Positions 16,932 to 26,341 are shown, numbered from the stretch's first letter. The stretch is DNA of 64,000 nt from Microbacterium sp. (GCF_031179285.1 NZ_JAPSHY010000001.1:1-64000), one strand, 5' to 3'. Notes: a model not told the origin generated them from the sequence alone. Numbers and translations: made by a program.

Positions 16932-18368
16932 ATGAACAGCACCGCGGCAGTCCTGGATCGGGTCGTTTCCGACCTGGCAGGGTTGGTCGCTGCGGATGCT
17001 GTGGTGGGGCTGTCTGAGGTCGAGAAGGTCGACCTGTTGCAGGCCGCGGGGCAGGCGCAGCGGTTGCTGGATGCGGTGGTCGTCGAGACGGCCGCGTCGG
17101 TCGACGGCGGTCCTGGTGTTTCGGGGGTCGACACCTTTCCGGCGCGGTTCGGATGCCGGAACATGAACGAACTGCTCCAGCGAGTGCTGCGGATCGATGC
17201 GCCCGGTGCTTCGCGGGTGGTCAAGGCCGCGACCCTGATGCACCGCGAAACGGAACTGACGACGGGGGTGCCGTTGCAGGCCCGGTGGCCGGCGCTGCGG
17301 GAAGCACTCCTCGACGGGACGATCGGCATCCCCGGACTATTGGCCGCGACCGGGCCGATCGAGCAGGCCGGGCCGCGGGTCGGTGTGGCGGATCGATTGC
17401 GGGCGGATGCGGAGCTGGCGGCGCTCGCTCGCGGATATGAGACGATCGTCGCCGATGTTCCGGCAGCTGAGCCCGCGCCGCCCGCGATGCCTGAAGATCT
17501 GCGGGTGCTGGCGCAGGTGATCGTCACCTACCTCGACGAAGACGGTGCCGAGCCGGCGGATGAGCGGGCCCTGCGGGAACGGTTCCTCACCCTCGGACGG
17601 GAGCGCAACGGTGTCATCCGCCTTCATGGGGCGCTCCTCCCTGACGCGGCGGGGCAGTTGCAGCGACTCCTCGACGCATTCTGCTCGCCGCGGGTTGACG
17701 GGCCTCTCGATCCGGGCGGAGTGGCATTCCGTCCAAGTGACGCCATCGACGACGTCACCGGCCAGCCTGCGTTCATCGACCCGCGCACAGCTGCGCAGAA
17801 ACGCCACGATGCCCTCGCCGCGGTCCTGATGATCGCCGCCCGCCACGATGACGTCCCCACGTTGGGCGGTGCCGCACCCACCCTGGTGGTGTCCGTGACG
17901 GCGGAGGACTTCGCCACCGGGGCCGGGTGGGCGCACGTCGACGGCATCGACACCCCCGTCCCCGTTTCCGTCGCCGCGCACACCGCATGTGCGGGCGGCA
18001 TCCAACGCGTCCTGTTCGACGCGGACGGGCGGATCGTCAGCCTCGGCACCACCGACCGGATCTTCACCCACCACCAACGCCGCGCCATCGCCCTCCGCGA
18101 CAAGGAATGCGTCATCCCCGGCTGCCATGTGCGCGCCACCTGGTGCGAGATCCACCACGTCCAAGACCACGCCAAGGGCGGACCCACCCACACCGACAAC
18201 GGCGTCGCACTGTGCTGGTTCCACCACCGCACCCTCCACACCAGCGGGTGGGAGATCCGCATGAGAGACGGCACACCCCAGATCCGAGGGCCCGCCTGGT
18301 GGGACCCCGCGAGACGATGGCGCCACCCGCAGCGCACCCGACAACCAGCACTCGTCAGACGCACCTGA
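16932..18368 (+). CDS. HNH endonuclease, DUF222/13E12 repeat family
   Basis: 478 aa. The N-terminal two thirds is DUF222; the C-terminal HNH nuclease begins near residue 393 with CVIPGC, then the catalytic WCEIHHVQDHAKGGPT, and a second zinc pair in CWFHH. This family is multi-copy in Actinobacteria and is suspected of mobility or of homing-type behaviour, with no settled role. Base composition changes sharply within the gene: 17041-17100 has 30 G and 16 C on this strand, while 18061-18120 has 11 G and 29 C. No inverted repeats or target duplication were seen at the ends. Confidence 0.85.
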   Translation: MNSTAAVLDRVVSDLAGLVAADAVVGLSEVEKVDLLQAAGQAQRLLDAVVVETAASVDGGPGVSGVDTFPARFGCRNMNELLQRVLRIDAPGASRVVKAATLMHRETELTTGVPLQARWPALREALLDGTIGIPGLLAATGPIEQAGPRVGVADRLRADAELAALARGYETIVADVPAAEPAPPAMPEDLRVLAQVIVTYLDEDGAEPADERALRERFLTLGRERNGVIRLHGALLPDAAGQLQRLLDAFCSPRVDGPLDPGGVAFRPSDAIDDVTGQPAFIDPRTAAQKRHDALAAVLMIAARHDDVPTLGGAAPTLVVSVTAEDFATGAGWAHVDGIDTPVPVSVAAHTACAGGIQRVLFDADGRIVSLGTTDRIFTHHQRRAIALRDKECVIPGCHVRATWCEIHHVQDHAKGGPTHTDNGVALCWFHHRTLHTSGWEIRMRDGTPQIRGPAWWDPARRWRHPQRTRQPALVRRT

Positions 18369-18454
18369 CAGCGGATGGCCCGCTTCACGCCGAAGCGCGG
18401 CGCGCGGAGCCGTTCATGTGTTGGTGAATGCGGCGCTCGCGCAGAACGCTCACG

Positions 18455-19432
18455 TCAGAACCGCAACAGCACCTTGCCCACGCGGCCTGCGGTCTTGCTC
18501 ATGCGAACCGCGTCTGCGACATCCGCGGCATCGAACACCCCCGCGACGGGCAACGTGAGCGTGCCGTCGGACACGCGCTGTATGAGTTCGCTGAACAACT
18601 CCGATCGCACCTGCGGGTCGAGTTGCTGAATGATCCTGCTGCCCCAGAACCCCTTGACAGTGGCCTGCTTGAAGATCACATCCGACGACGAGATCTCCAT
18701 CGTCGGCGCCTTCATCGCGCCGAAGACGACGAGCGTCCCATTCTCCGCGAGGAGCGACAGCACCTCTCCGGCCGACGAACCGCCGACGGAATCCACCCCG
18801 GCGAGGATCGGCGCTCCGCCTGTCAGACGCGTCACCGCACCTCGCCAGTCGGCATCGTCGGTGGCGACGACGTGGTCGATGCCCTGCGTGCGGAGCTCAT
18901 CCACTCCCGCCGAGCGGCGCACGAGCCCGATCACGTTGACACCGCGTACGGCTCCGAGCTGCGCCAGCATCCGTCCGACGGCGCCGTTCGCGGCGTTCTG
19001 GATGATCCAGTCGCCCGGGCGCACATCCAGGAAGTGCAGCAGGCTGATCGCACTGAACGGCATCGATACCAGCTGTGCCGCCGTCTCATCCGAGAGGGAA
19101 TCCGGAACCGGGATGAGGCCGGCAGCACCGGTGACGATGTACTCCGCCCACGCCCCGAACGAGCCGCCGGTGGCGACACGCTGTCCGACGCGGAGGTGAT
19201 CGACGCCGTCACCGACGGCATCCACGATGCCCAGTGCCTCGGTGCCGGATGCCGCTGGCAGCTCGGGCCTGAAGCCGTACGTACCGCGGATCGTCCAAAG
19301 GTCGTGGTTGTGGATGGGGGAGAGGACGACGCGCAACCGCACCTGCCCAGGCCCGGGTGCGGGGATCGGGCGTTCCTCGGGGGTGAGAACGTCTTCGGCC
19401 TCTCCGAACGTCGAGTGGATCAATGCGCGCAT
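18455..19432 (-). CDS. Zinc-type MDR oxidoreductase (quinone reductase/enoyl reductase-like)
   Basis: 325 aa, medium-chain dehydrogenase/reductase fold. The N-terminal GroES-like part contains SPIHNHDLWTIRGTYG, and the Rossmann fold begins at IIQNAANGAVGRMLAQL. The zinc-binding Cys residues of true alcohol dehydrogenases are missing, so an NADPH-dependent, zinc-free quinone or 2-enoyl reductase is more likely. Shine-Dalgarno AAGGAAGG lies before the ATG. Stands alone between the HNH gene and DUF3253. Confidence 0.85.
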   Translation of the reverse strand: MRALIHSTFGEAEDVLTPEERPIPAPGPGQVRLRVVLSPIHNHDLWTIRGTYGFRPELPAASGTEALGIVDAVGDGVDHLRVGQRVATGGSFGAWAEYIVTGAAGLIPVPDSLSDETAAQLVSMPFSAISLLHFLDVRPGDWIIQNAANGAVGRMLAQLGAVRGVNVIGLVRRSAGVDELRTQGIDHVVATDDADWRGAVTRLTGGAPILAGVDSVGGSSAGEVLSLLAENGTLVVFGAMKAPTMEISSSDVIFKQATVKGFWGSRIIQQLDPQVRSELFSELIQRVSDGTLTLPVAGVFDAADVADAVRMSKTAGRVGKVLLRF

Positions 19433-19487
19433 GGTTCCGTTCCTTCCTTACGATGTGCTTTCGTCGTGTCGCAGCGACGTCGACGAG

Positions 19488-20015
19488 TCAGAGCGCCGGT
19501 CCGCGGGATATGCGTACCGGACCTCGCGCCTCGTCGAGATCGACGACCTTCCCCTTCTGGGTGATCACGACTTCTCCCTCGCGCGCCATGTCCGCAGCCA
19601 CGCGCCGCACATCCGGCATGCGTCTGCGCCACGACTCGCCCTCCCCGCCCACGATACGAGCGACATCGCTCGGACAGATGGAGGACTCCGAGCGCTTGCG
19701 GACGAGCGCATGGATCGCCGCGCGGGATCGCTCGTCGAGCTCCTCGGTCGTCGGGTCTTCCCACCACGGGTGGCCGCGTTCTCCGAGGGCTTGCTTCGCG
19801 TCGTCGACACGCTCGCGTGCTCCACTCTCATGATTCTTTACCGCGCGCCTGGCCGACATCAGTTCATCGACGAGCTCCTGACGAAGCTTCGGCGGGATCG
19901 TCGGATCGGTCGCACGCCACCGCCGACCGTTCACGACGATGTAGCGGCCATCCGGGGTCATCTCAGGGTCATCCGGTGATCCCGGTGTCGTATCCGCGTC
20001 CGCGTCCTCTCGCAT
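19488..20015 (-). CDS. DUF3253 domain-containing protein
   Basis: 175 aa. The middle (RYIVVNGRRWRATDPTIP) is a short conserved strand-rich element, and the C-terminal part, from about residue 92, is DUF3253 (IHALVRKRSESSICPSDVAR, then VITQKGKVVD), a winged-helix-like module usually found alone. Function unknown; DNA binding is possible. The ATG at 20015 has TACCCT 6 nt upstream on the minus strand (20027-20022), which selects it over a frame open to 20081. Confidence 0.8.
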   Translation of the reverse strand: MREDADADTTPGSPDDPEMTPDGRYIVVNGRRWRATDPTIPPKLRQELVDELMSARRAVKNHESGARERVDDAKQALGERGHPWWEDPTTEELDERSRAAIHALVRKRSESSICPSDVARIVGGEGESWRRRMPDVRRVAADMAREGEVVITQKGKVVDLDEARGPVRISRGPAL

Positions 20016-20021
20016 GCGCCG

Positions 20022-20027
20022 AGGGTA
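20022..20027 (-). promoter_or_regulatory. -10 hexamer of a leaderless promoter
   Basis: Minus-strand TACCCT, 6 nt before the DUF3253 start codon at 20015. Confidence 0.5.
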
Positions 20028-20079
20028 CGTCGACGATCCGGACGAGCGAAGCGGCTTGACTTCACCAGACGAGGGATAC

Positions 20080-20124
20080 ATACGCGAAAAGGGACCGCCC
20101 TGACGGGCGATCCCTTTGCGTATC
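20080..20124 (-). terminator. Terminator after tRNA-Arg
   Basis: ATACGCgAAAAGGGA and TCCCTTTGCGTAT form the outer stem and GCCC/GGGC the inner one, separated by small internal loops. It lies immediately 3' of the tRNA on the minus strand. Confidence 0.65.
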
Positions 20125-20126
20125 CG

Positions 20127-20199
20127 TGCCCCCGACAGGAGTCGAACCTGCGACCTACGGTACCGGAAACCGGCGCTCTATCCACTGAGCTACGGAGGC
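20127..20199 (-). tRNA. tRNA-Arg (anticodon CCG)
   Basis: 73 nt without encoded CCA. Acceptor arm GCCTCCG/CGGGGGC (one G-U), D arm GCTC/GAGC with loop AGTGGATA, anticodon loop TTCCGGT giving CCG at positions 34-36, and T arm GCAGG/CCTGT with loop TTCGACT. The top pair of the anticodon stem (27-43) is a C-U mismatch; the other four pair. It decodes CGG arginine codons, which are common in this genome. The discriminator is A73. Confidence 0.95.
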
Positions 20200-20215
20200 G
20201 TACCGATCGACAATA

Positions 20216-21016
20216 TCACTGCTCGGGGGTGGTCTCCGACTCGCCGGCTTCTGTCACCGGAGCACTGGTCAGCTCACTGAGGGCGGCGGCCACCTTCTCG
20301 GCGAGGTAACGGTGCCCGTCGGTCGATGGGTGCTTCCGGCCGAGGTCGACATCGATCACGTCGAGGTAGTTCCGCTCGGTGATCCAGTTCTCCGCCACCG
20401 GGGAGATGTACCACCAGCCACGGGCCGCGGCGAGGGTGCCGAGATCGGCGTCGATACGGGCCGTTCCCGCGCCGACGGGCAGCTCGTGGGGAGCAGGGCC
20501 CAGCACCACGACCTGCGCCTGGGGGTACAGAGCGGTCAGCGCATCCCACGCGGCGGTGACGGCTTCGCGATACCCGGCCGCACCCTGGGCACGGTCGTTG
20601 ATGGAGCCCTGGATGATGACGAGGTCAGGGTTCAGCGCAGGATCGAGGGCTGCGATGCGCTCGCCGAACGCTGGTCCGTCCAAACCGGGCTTGAGGTAGC
20701 CGCTGCCGCGGACGCCGTTGACGACCGTCTCTGCGCCGAGGAGCTCGGCGAGAACGTACGCGTATCCGAGCGTCGGCTCTGTCGCTGCGGCACCGTACGT
20801 CCAGGAGTCGCCGAAGACGAGGATGCGTGGGTTCTCAGGCAGCAGGAGCGGGGCCGGAGCGATCGCGGCGGGTTCCTCACCGGCTCCGACCGGCGCGGCA
20901 GCGGGCAGGGGAGCCCAGGGCCGGAGCACGCCGACGGCAAGCGCGGCGATCGCAAGAAGCAGAGCGACGACCAGCCCCGAAACGCGCACACGTCGACGGG
21001 TTGCGGTCGGGGTCAT
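20216..21016 (-). CDS. SGNH/GDSL hydrolase, membrane-anchored
   Basis: 266 aa. One N-terminal transmembrane helix (residues 13-31) or uncleaved signal, then an extracytoplasmic SGNH domain: block I FGDSWTYG with nucleophile Ser71, block III QGSINDRAQG, and block V STDGHRYLAEKV with the Asp-x-x-His-like pair. Such enzymes are esterases/lipases, often acting on cell-envelope acyl groups. The ATG at 21016 has TACTCT 6 nt upstream on its strand. Divergent from argS. Confidence 0.85.
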   Translation of the reverse strand: MTPTATRRRVRVSGLVVALLLAIAALAVGVLRPWAPLPAAAPVGAGEEPAAIAPAPLLLPENPRILVFGDSWTYGAAATEPTLGYAYVLAELLGAETVVNGVRGSGYLKPGLDGPAFGERIAALDPALNPDLVIIQGSINDRAQGAAGYREAVTAAWDALTALYPQAQVVVLGPAPHELPVGAGTARIDADLGTLAAARGWWYISPVAENWITERNYLDVIDVDLGRKHPSTDGHRYLAEKVAAALSELTSAPVTEAGESETTPEQ

Positions 21017-21022
21017 GGGATG

Positions 21023-21028
21023 AGAGTA
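21023..21028 (-). promoter_or_regulatory. -10 hexamer of a leaderless promoter
   Basis: Minus-strand TACTCT, 6 nt before the SGNH hydrolase start at 21016. Confidence 0.5.
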
Positions 21029-21071
21029 GATCACCGAACGTGCAGCGCAAATTCCGGCGCACTGCGCGCCG

Positions 21072-21077
21072 TAAACT
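21072..21077 (+). promoter_or_regulatory. -10 hexamer for argS
   Basis: TAAACT, 9 nt before the argS ATG; the short leader still contains GAGAGG. Confidence 0.45.
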
Positions 21078-21086
21078 GAGAGGCCT

Positions 21087-22751
21087 ATGAATCCTGAATC
21101 GCTCGCCGCAGCCATCCTCGCCGTCCTCGCCCCGATCGCCGGCGAGCGTCGACCGGATGAGCCCTTCGACGTCACCATCTCCGACGTCGTGCTCGAGCGC
21201 CCCCGTAACCGGGAGCACGGAGACTGGGCCTCGAACATCGCCATGCGCCTGGCGAAGCGATTCGGTACCAACCCTCGCGAACTCGCCGAGCAGATCGCAT
21301 CGGGCCTGGCGGGCATCGCCGGCATCGCGAGCGCGGAGGTCGCCGGGCCCGGTTTCATCAACATCAGACTCGACGCGGCGTCCGCCGGCGCACTCGCGAA
21401 GACCATCGTCGAGGCCGGCAGCTCGTACGGCCACAATGACAGTCAGGCCGGGCGGAGCATCAACATCGAGTTCGTCAGCGCGAACCCCACCGGTCCGCTG
21501 CACATCGGCCACACTCGCTGGGCGGCGCTGGGCGACGCGATCGCGCGTGTGCTCGCCGCCTCCGGGGCGAAGGTCGCCCGCGAGTACTACATCAATGACG
21601 CCGGGGTGCAGATGGAGCGCTTCGCGGCTTCCATCGTCGCGGCAGCCAACGGCCGGCCGACTCCCGAGGGCGGCTATGTCGGCAGCTACATCAACGATCT
21701 CGCCGCGCGCATCCTCGAAGAGCGTCCCGAGTTCCTCGAGTTGCCGGCGTTCGAGCAGCTGATCCTCGCCCGAGAGCTGGGCTACGAATATCAGCTCGCC
21801 GAGCAGAAGCAATCGCTGGCGAAGTTCAACGTGCACTTCGATGTCTGGTTCTCGGAGCGCACGCTGCAGCAGAAGGATGCCGCGGGCCTCAGCCTCGTGG
21901 ACCGGGCGGTCGACCGCCTGCGCGAGCAGGGTCATGTCTTCGACGATGCCGACGCGGTGTGGGTGCGCACGACTGATTTCGGAGACGACAAGGACCGCGT
22001 CATCCGTCGCTCGAATGGGGAGTACACCTACTTCGCCGCGGACGCTGCCTATTACCTCAACAAGAGCGACCGCGGGTTCGAGCACAAGATCTATCTCCTC
22101 GGCGCCGACCACCATGGCTATGTGCACCGCCTCAAGGCGCTCGCCGGTGCTGCCGGGGACGATCCCGAGAAGGACATCGATGTGCTCATCGGGCAGCTCG
22201 TCTCCGTCGGCGGCGCCCGACTCAGCAAGCGCGCCGGCAACATCATCGAGATGGACGACCTTCGCGAGTGGCTCGGCACCGACGCACTGCGCTACTCGCT
22301 GGAGCGCTCACCGGCGGACTCGCCCCTCGCGCTCGACCCCGAACTGCTGCAGAAGCGCACCAACGACAACCCCGTCTTCTACGTGCAGTACGCACACGCC
22401 CGCACCCATAACGTGGGCCGCAACGCCGCCGATTCGGGGGTCGACCGCTCCGAGTTCGCGCCCGAGCTGCTCACGCACGAGACGGAAGCGGCTCTGCTCG
22501 GCGCGCTTCAGGAGTTCCCGCGCATCGTGGCATTCGCTGCGGAGGTTCGCGAACCACACCGCGTCGCCCGCTACCTGGAGGAACTCGCGGGGCTCTATCA
22601 CCGCTGGTACGACAACTGCCGCGTGATCCCGCAGGGTGACGATCCCATCGAGAGCGTGCACCGCACGCGCCTCTGGCTGAATGATGCCGCCGGCCAGGTG
22701 TTCCGCAACGGCCTCGACCTGCTCGGCGTCTCGGCGCCAGAGCGCATGTAG
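21087..22751 (+). CDS. argS: Arginyl-tRNA synthetase
   Basis: Charges tRNA-Arg with arginine in the cytoplasm. 554 aa, usual class Ia length. The N-terminal ArgRS domain runs to about residue 120, followed by the HIGH motif in NPTGPLHIGHTR near 135. The KMSKS position is the relaxed ARLSKRAGN typical of ArgRS, and the DALR anticodon-binding domain forms the last 120 residues. It opens the conserved actinobacterial order argS-lysA-hom-thrB-rho-prfA, and a tRNA-Arg gene lies less than 1 kb away. Confidence 0.97.
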   Translation: MNPESLAAAILAVLAPIAGERRPDEPFDVTISDVVLERPRNREHGDWASNIAMRLAKRFGTNPRELAEQIASGLAGIAGIASAEVAGPGFINIRLDAASAGALAKTIVEAGSSYGHNDSQAGRSINIEFVSANPTGPLHIGHTRWAALGDAIARVLAASGAKVAREYYINDAGVQMERFAASIVAAANGRPTPEGGYVGSYINDLAARILEERPEFLELPAFEQLILARELGYEYQLAEQKQSLAKFNVHFDVWFSERTLQQKDAAGLSLVDRAVDRLREQGHVFDDADAVWVRTTDFGDDKDRVIRRSNGEYTYFAADAAYYLNKSDRGFEHKIYLLGADHHGYVHRLKALAGAAGDDPEKDIDVLIGQLVSVGGARLSKRAGNIIEMDDLREWLGTDALRYSLERSPADSPLALDPELLQKRTNDNPVFYVQYAHARTHNVGRNAADSGVDRSEFAPELLTHETEAALLGALQEFPRIVAFAAEVREPHRVARYLEELAGLYHRWYDNCRVIPQGDDPIESVHRTRLWLNDAAGQVFRNGLDLLGVSAPERM

Positions 22752-22778
22752 CCCCGTACAGTCGGGCAGGGTGGCAGG

Positions 22779-23633
22779 ATGAGCGACGACAACCGGACCA
22801 TGCCGTATCCGGAGCGGGATGCTGAGCACACGACTCTCGTCATTCCCGGCGCGTCGGATGATCGCGCGACGGATGCCGGGAAGCGGTCGAGACGCCGCCG
22901 GTGGCCGTGGGTTCTCCTCACGATCGCTGTGGTGCTCGCGCTCCTCGTCGCCGCGGCCGAGCTCGTCGCACGGACGATGCTGCCGGGCGTCGTCCGTTCC
23001 ATCGTCGTCGACCAGCTCGATCTGCCTGCCGACCAGCAGCTCGAGGCCGAAGCCGCAGGAATCCTGCTTCCACAGCTCATCGGGGGGACGCTCGACAGCC
23101 TCCACCTCTCGACGGATGCGGTGACACTCGAAGGCATCACCGGTGCGGTCGACGTGACGGCGACCGCAGTTCCGCTTCGAGGCGGTGATCTGGGTCCGAC
23201 GACCGGAACTGTCCGCATCGACGAGGCGCAGTTCACCGCCCTGGTGGATCGCACCGACCTTCCCGTCGACACGGTGTCGTTCGACGCTCCGGATGCGACG
23301 GTCTCAGGCTCGATCGAGGTGTTCGGCGCCGCCGTGCCGATCGCCCTGACGGTGACGCCGAGCGCCGATGGGGGCGATCTCGTCCTTCAGCCCGGCAGCC
23401 TGTCGCTGGGTGGTGTCGTGCTCGACGCCGCCCGGATGCGAGACGACCTCGGTTCACTGGGGGAGCGACTGACGCAACCGCAGCGGATCTGCGTCGCCGA
23501 TCAGTTCCCCGCCGGTGTCACGCTCACGGCCCTGCGCATCGAAGGGACCTCGGCTGTCATCGATGTCGCCCTCGACGGCCGCATCGTCACCGACGCCGCA
23601 CTGCAGGCCAACGGCAGCTGCCCGAACGGCTGA
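22779..23633 (+). CDS. DUF2993 (LmeA-like) membrane-anchored protein
   Basis: 284 aa. Cytoplasmic Arg-rich head (KRSRRRRWPW), one transmembrane helix near 47-68, and an extracytoplasmic DUF2993 domain. The family includes mycobacterial LmeA, a phospholipid-binding periplasmic protein that supports lipomannan elongation, so an envelope-lipid role is plausible. TACAGT at 22756 could drive it independently of argS. Separated from argS by 27 bp and convergent with the BrkB-like gene. Confidence 0.8.
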   Translation: MSDDNRTMPYPERDAEHTTLVIPGASDDRATDAGKRSRRRRWPWVLLTIAVVLALLVAAAELVARTMLPGVVRSIVVDQLDLPADQQLEAEAAGILLPQLIGGTLDSLHLSTDAVTLEGITGAVDVTATAVPLRGGDLGPTTGTVRIDEAQFTALVDRTDLPVDTVSFDAPDATVSGSIEVFGAAVPIALTVTPSADGGDLVLQPGSLSLGGVVLDAARMRDDLGSLGERLTQPQRICVADQFPAGVTLTALRIEGTSAVIDVALDGRIVTDAALQANGSCPNG

Positions 23634-23688
23634 AGTGCGGGGCGGGGTGTGCGCGCACCGATCGATTCCGACTGTTGCGTCCCCGCCG

Positions 23689-24729
23689 TCAGGACCGCTC
23701 CGCGGCCGCGGCATCCTGCGCCTCGCGGAGTTCGGCGGTCGCGAGAGCCACCTCGGCCTCGGCCCGCTGCACCCGTCGCTGCGCCAACGTCGTCGCGCCG
23801 TGGCGTGCACGCACCCGGTCGTGCGATTCCTCCTCTCCAGTGACGATGTACGCGCAGGCGACGAGGATCACCTGCGTGGAGAGATTCAGCCAGATCAGCA
23901 GCGCCAGCAGCGAGGCGAACGAGGCGAGCAGCGGGTTGCTCGTCGCCCCTCCCACGAAGAGGCTCGACAGCTCCTGCAGCACCAGCAGTCCGACGCCTCC
24001 GAGCAGCGCACCCGTCCACAACGAGCGCGCGGACGCGCGGAGCCCGGAGAGCAGACGGAAGACGCTCGCGATCAGGGCCGCATCCAGCGCGAAGACGACG
24101 AGCAGTGAGATGAGACGGACAGCCCACGAGGCGACCACTGAGTCGCTCGACATGCCGACGAGGCCGGCCACCCACTCGATGCCGATCCGTCCGACGATGG
24201 TGATGAACGCGGCGATGACGAATGAGCCGCCGATACCGATCGCCAGAAGCAGGTTACGCACGACCACCCAGACCCACAGGATGTCGGTCTGAGCGGTGCC
24301 TGCCAGCAGCCGTACGGCGGTGCGAAGCGATCCGATCGCGCCGAGGGCCGCACCGATGAGCGCGGCGAGCGAGATCAGGCCGGTGAAGGAGAAGGCCATG
24401 GGCTCCTGCAGCTCGGTCGCCCGGATCACCCCGTCCGGGCCGATGAGACCCGGAACCGCCGACTGCACCGCGTCGACGACCGCCTTCCAGGCGACGGGAT
24501 TGCCCGCGAACCACAGTGCCGCGATGGAGAAGCCGAGCAGCACTCCGGCGAACACGCTGAACAGGGCGCGATAGGTGACGCTGTCGGCGAGCATCGGACC
24601 GCGTCGCTCGACGTACAGCAGGACAGCCCGCACCGGCTTGCGCGCGAGCGCCCATCGGATGACGGCTGCCGCTGCTCGCGGGATCAGGCCAGGGGAGGAT
24701 GGTGCCTGCGTGGGCGATTCAGTGTTCAT
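23689..24729 (-). CDS. YihY/virulence factor BrkB family membrane protein
   Basis: 346 aa with about six transmembrane helices over residues 50-290 and a charged coiled-coil C-terminal tail (RRVQRAEAEVALATAELREAQ). The pattern ADSVTYRALFSVFAGVLL near 48-65 is the BrkB/RbnA fold start. The family is often called ribonuclease BN but bacterial members are integral membrane proteins of uncertain function. TACCCT lies 8 nt before the ATG on its strand, so a near-leaderless transcript is likely; the frame extends upstream to 25008 without support. Confidence 0.85.
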   Translation of the reverse strand: MNTESPTQAPSSPGLIPRAAAAVIRWALARKPVRAVLLYVERRGPMLADSVTYRALFSVFAGVLLGFSIAALWFAGNPVAWKAVVDAVQSAVPGLIGPDGVIRATELQEPMAFSFTGLISLAALIGAALGAIGSLRTAVRLLAGTAQTDILWVWVVVRNLLLAIGIGGSFVIAAFITIVGRIGIEWVAGLVGMSSDSVVASWAVRLISLLVVFALDAALIASVFRLLSGLRASARSLWTGALLGGVGLLVLQELSSLFVGGATSNPLLASFASLLALLIWLNLSTQVILVACAYIVTGEEESHDRVRARHGATTLAQRRVQRAEAEVALATAELREAQDAAAAERS

Positions 24730-24816
24730 CGGCACCGAGGGTAGGAGGCGTCTCACGGCCGCCACAGGGGGTTGACGCGGGGCGACACCATGATCGATGC
24801 CCGGGTGGCCGTGCCC

Positions 24817-24822
24817 TAGAAT
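24817..24822 (+). promoter_or_regulatory. Candidate -10 for lysA
   Basis: TAGAAT, followed 13 nt later by an in-frame ATG (24836) and 55 nt later by the preferred GTG start (24878). No matching -35 at standard spacing. Confidence 0.4.
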
Positions 24823-24877
24823 CGGGTCATCCTCGATGTGCCCGTTCCCGCCCGAGATCGTCCCAGATTGGTGCTCC

Positions 24878-26272
24878 GTGCTTCCCCCTGCCGATACGCT
24901 CGCCCCGGACTGGCTGGCCCTGCCCGCCGACGCGAACGACCTCGCCGCCGGTGTCTGGCCGGCCTCAGCCTCCCGCGACGACGACGGCACGCTCGTCCTC
25001 GCCGGCATCCGCTCGACCGATCTCGTCGCGACCTACGGCACCCCGCTGCTCGTGATCGATGAGCAGGAGGTGCGCGCGCGCGCCAACTTCCTGCGTTCGG
25101 CGTTCGACGCTGCGGCCGCGGCGCACGGCACGGCCGCGCGCGTCTACTACGCAGGTAAGGCCTTCCTCTGCACCGCCGTCGCCCGCTGGGTCGTCGAAGA
25201 GGGGCTGGCGGTCGACGTCTGCACTCGGGGGGAGCTCGAAGTCGCGCTCGCCGCCGGCGTCGCGCCTTCCTCGATCGGCTTCCACGGCAACAACAAGTCC
25301 GTCTCCGAGCTCGAGCGTGCGGTCGAGGTCGGAGTGGGCACGATCATCGTCGACAGCGCCATCGAGATCGAGCGCCTCGCCGCGATAACGGCGCGCACCG
25401 GTGCAGTCCAGCAGGTCCTCGTTCGGGTCATCAGCGGGGTGCACGCCGAAACCCACGAGTTTCTGGCGACGGCGCACGAGGATCAGAAGTTCGGCTTCCC
25501 GCTCGGCGAGGCTGCCGAAGCCGTCGCCCGCATCCGTGAGGTCCCCGGGCTCGAATTCCGGGGGCTGCACTGTCACATCGGCTCTCAGATCTTCGGCGTC
25601 GCCGGATTCCGCGAGTCCGCATCGCGAGTGCTCGAGCTCCACGCCGCCCTTCTCGGCGACGGTCCGGTGCCACAGCTCAACCTCGGCGGAGGGTTCGGAA
25701 TCGCCTACACGAGCGCCGACGATCCGACGCCGATCGACGAGCTCGCCACCGGCATCGTCGCTGCCGTGGCTGACGGATGCGCGGCCAGAGGCATCCCGGT
25801 CCCGTCGCTGTCGTTCGAGCCCGGACGCGCCGTGATCGGCACCGCCGGGGTGACGCTCTACGAGGTGGGCACGACCAAGGACGTCACCGTCCGATCCGGC
25901 GCGACGCGCCGATACGTCAGCGTCGACGGGGGCATGAGCGACAACGCCCGCGCCGCTCTGTACGGCGCGGAGTACTCCGCGCGCCTCGCGTCACGCACCG
26001 GCGACGGCGACGCGGTGCTGAGCCGGGTGGTGGGCAAGCACTGCGAATCCGGCGACGTCGTCGTCGATCACGAGTACCTTCCGAGCGACATCGCGCCCGG
26101 CGATCTGCTCGCGGTCCCTGCGACCGGCGCTTACTGCGCGCCGCTCGCCAGCAACTACAACCACGTCCCGCGTCCCCCCGTCGTCGCCGTGCGCGACGGC
26201 CGCGCGGCAGTGATCGTGCGCGGTGAGAGCGTCGACGACCTGCTGTCGCGGGATGCAGGCGTCGATGCGTAG
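24878..26272 (+). CDS. lysA: Diaminopimelate decarboxylase
   Basis: PLP enzyme making L-lysine from meso-diaminopimelate. 464 aa from this GTG start. Key elements: Lys Schiff base in YYAGKAF, HCHIGSQI, glycine-rich phosphate loop LGGGFGIAY, and the substrate-contacting CESGD. The start is uncertain: in-frame ATGs at 24797 and 24836 exist, but the extra residues are Cys/Trp-rich and unlike homologues, which begin a few residues before LAPDWL. It heads lysA-hom-thrB, linking the lysine and threonine branches of the aspartate family. Confidence 0.93.
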   Translation: MLPPADTLAPDWLALPADANDLAAGVWPASASRDDDGTLVLAGIRSTDLVATYGTPLLVIDEQEVRARANFLRSAFDAAAAAHGTAARVYYAGKAFLCTAVARWVVEEGLAVDVCTRGELEVALAAGVAPSSIGFHGNNKSVSELERAVEVGVGTIIVDSAIEIERLAAITARTGAVQQVLVRVISGVHAETHEFLATAHEDQKFGFPLGEAAEAVARIREVPGLEFRGLHCHIGSQIFGVAGFRESASRVLELHAALLGDGPVPQLNLGGGFGIAYTSADDPTPIDELATGIVAAVADGCAARGIPVPSLSFEPGRAVIGTAGVTLYEVGTTKDVTVRSGATRRYVSVDGGMSDNARAALYGAEYSARLASRTGDGDAVLSRVVGKHCESGDVVVDHEYLPSDIAPGDLLAVPATGAYCAPLASNYNHVPRPPVVAVRDGRAAVIVRGESVDDLLSRDAGVDA

Positions 26273-26341
26273 CGGCCGTCCGCAGCATCCATCGCTACGC
26301 GCTCACGCACCCCGATCGACCGACCTCCGAGAAGGAGAACG

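Noticed and set aside
16932..18368. Insertion sequence or intron carrying the HNH nuclease
   Set aside because: No terminal inverted repeats, target duplication or intron-like structure was found around the gene.
24797..24877. Longer lysA from ATG at 24797
   Set aside because: The added residues are Cys/Pro/Trp-rich, unlike family members, and the first ATG lies upstream of the likely -10.
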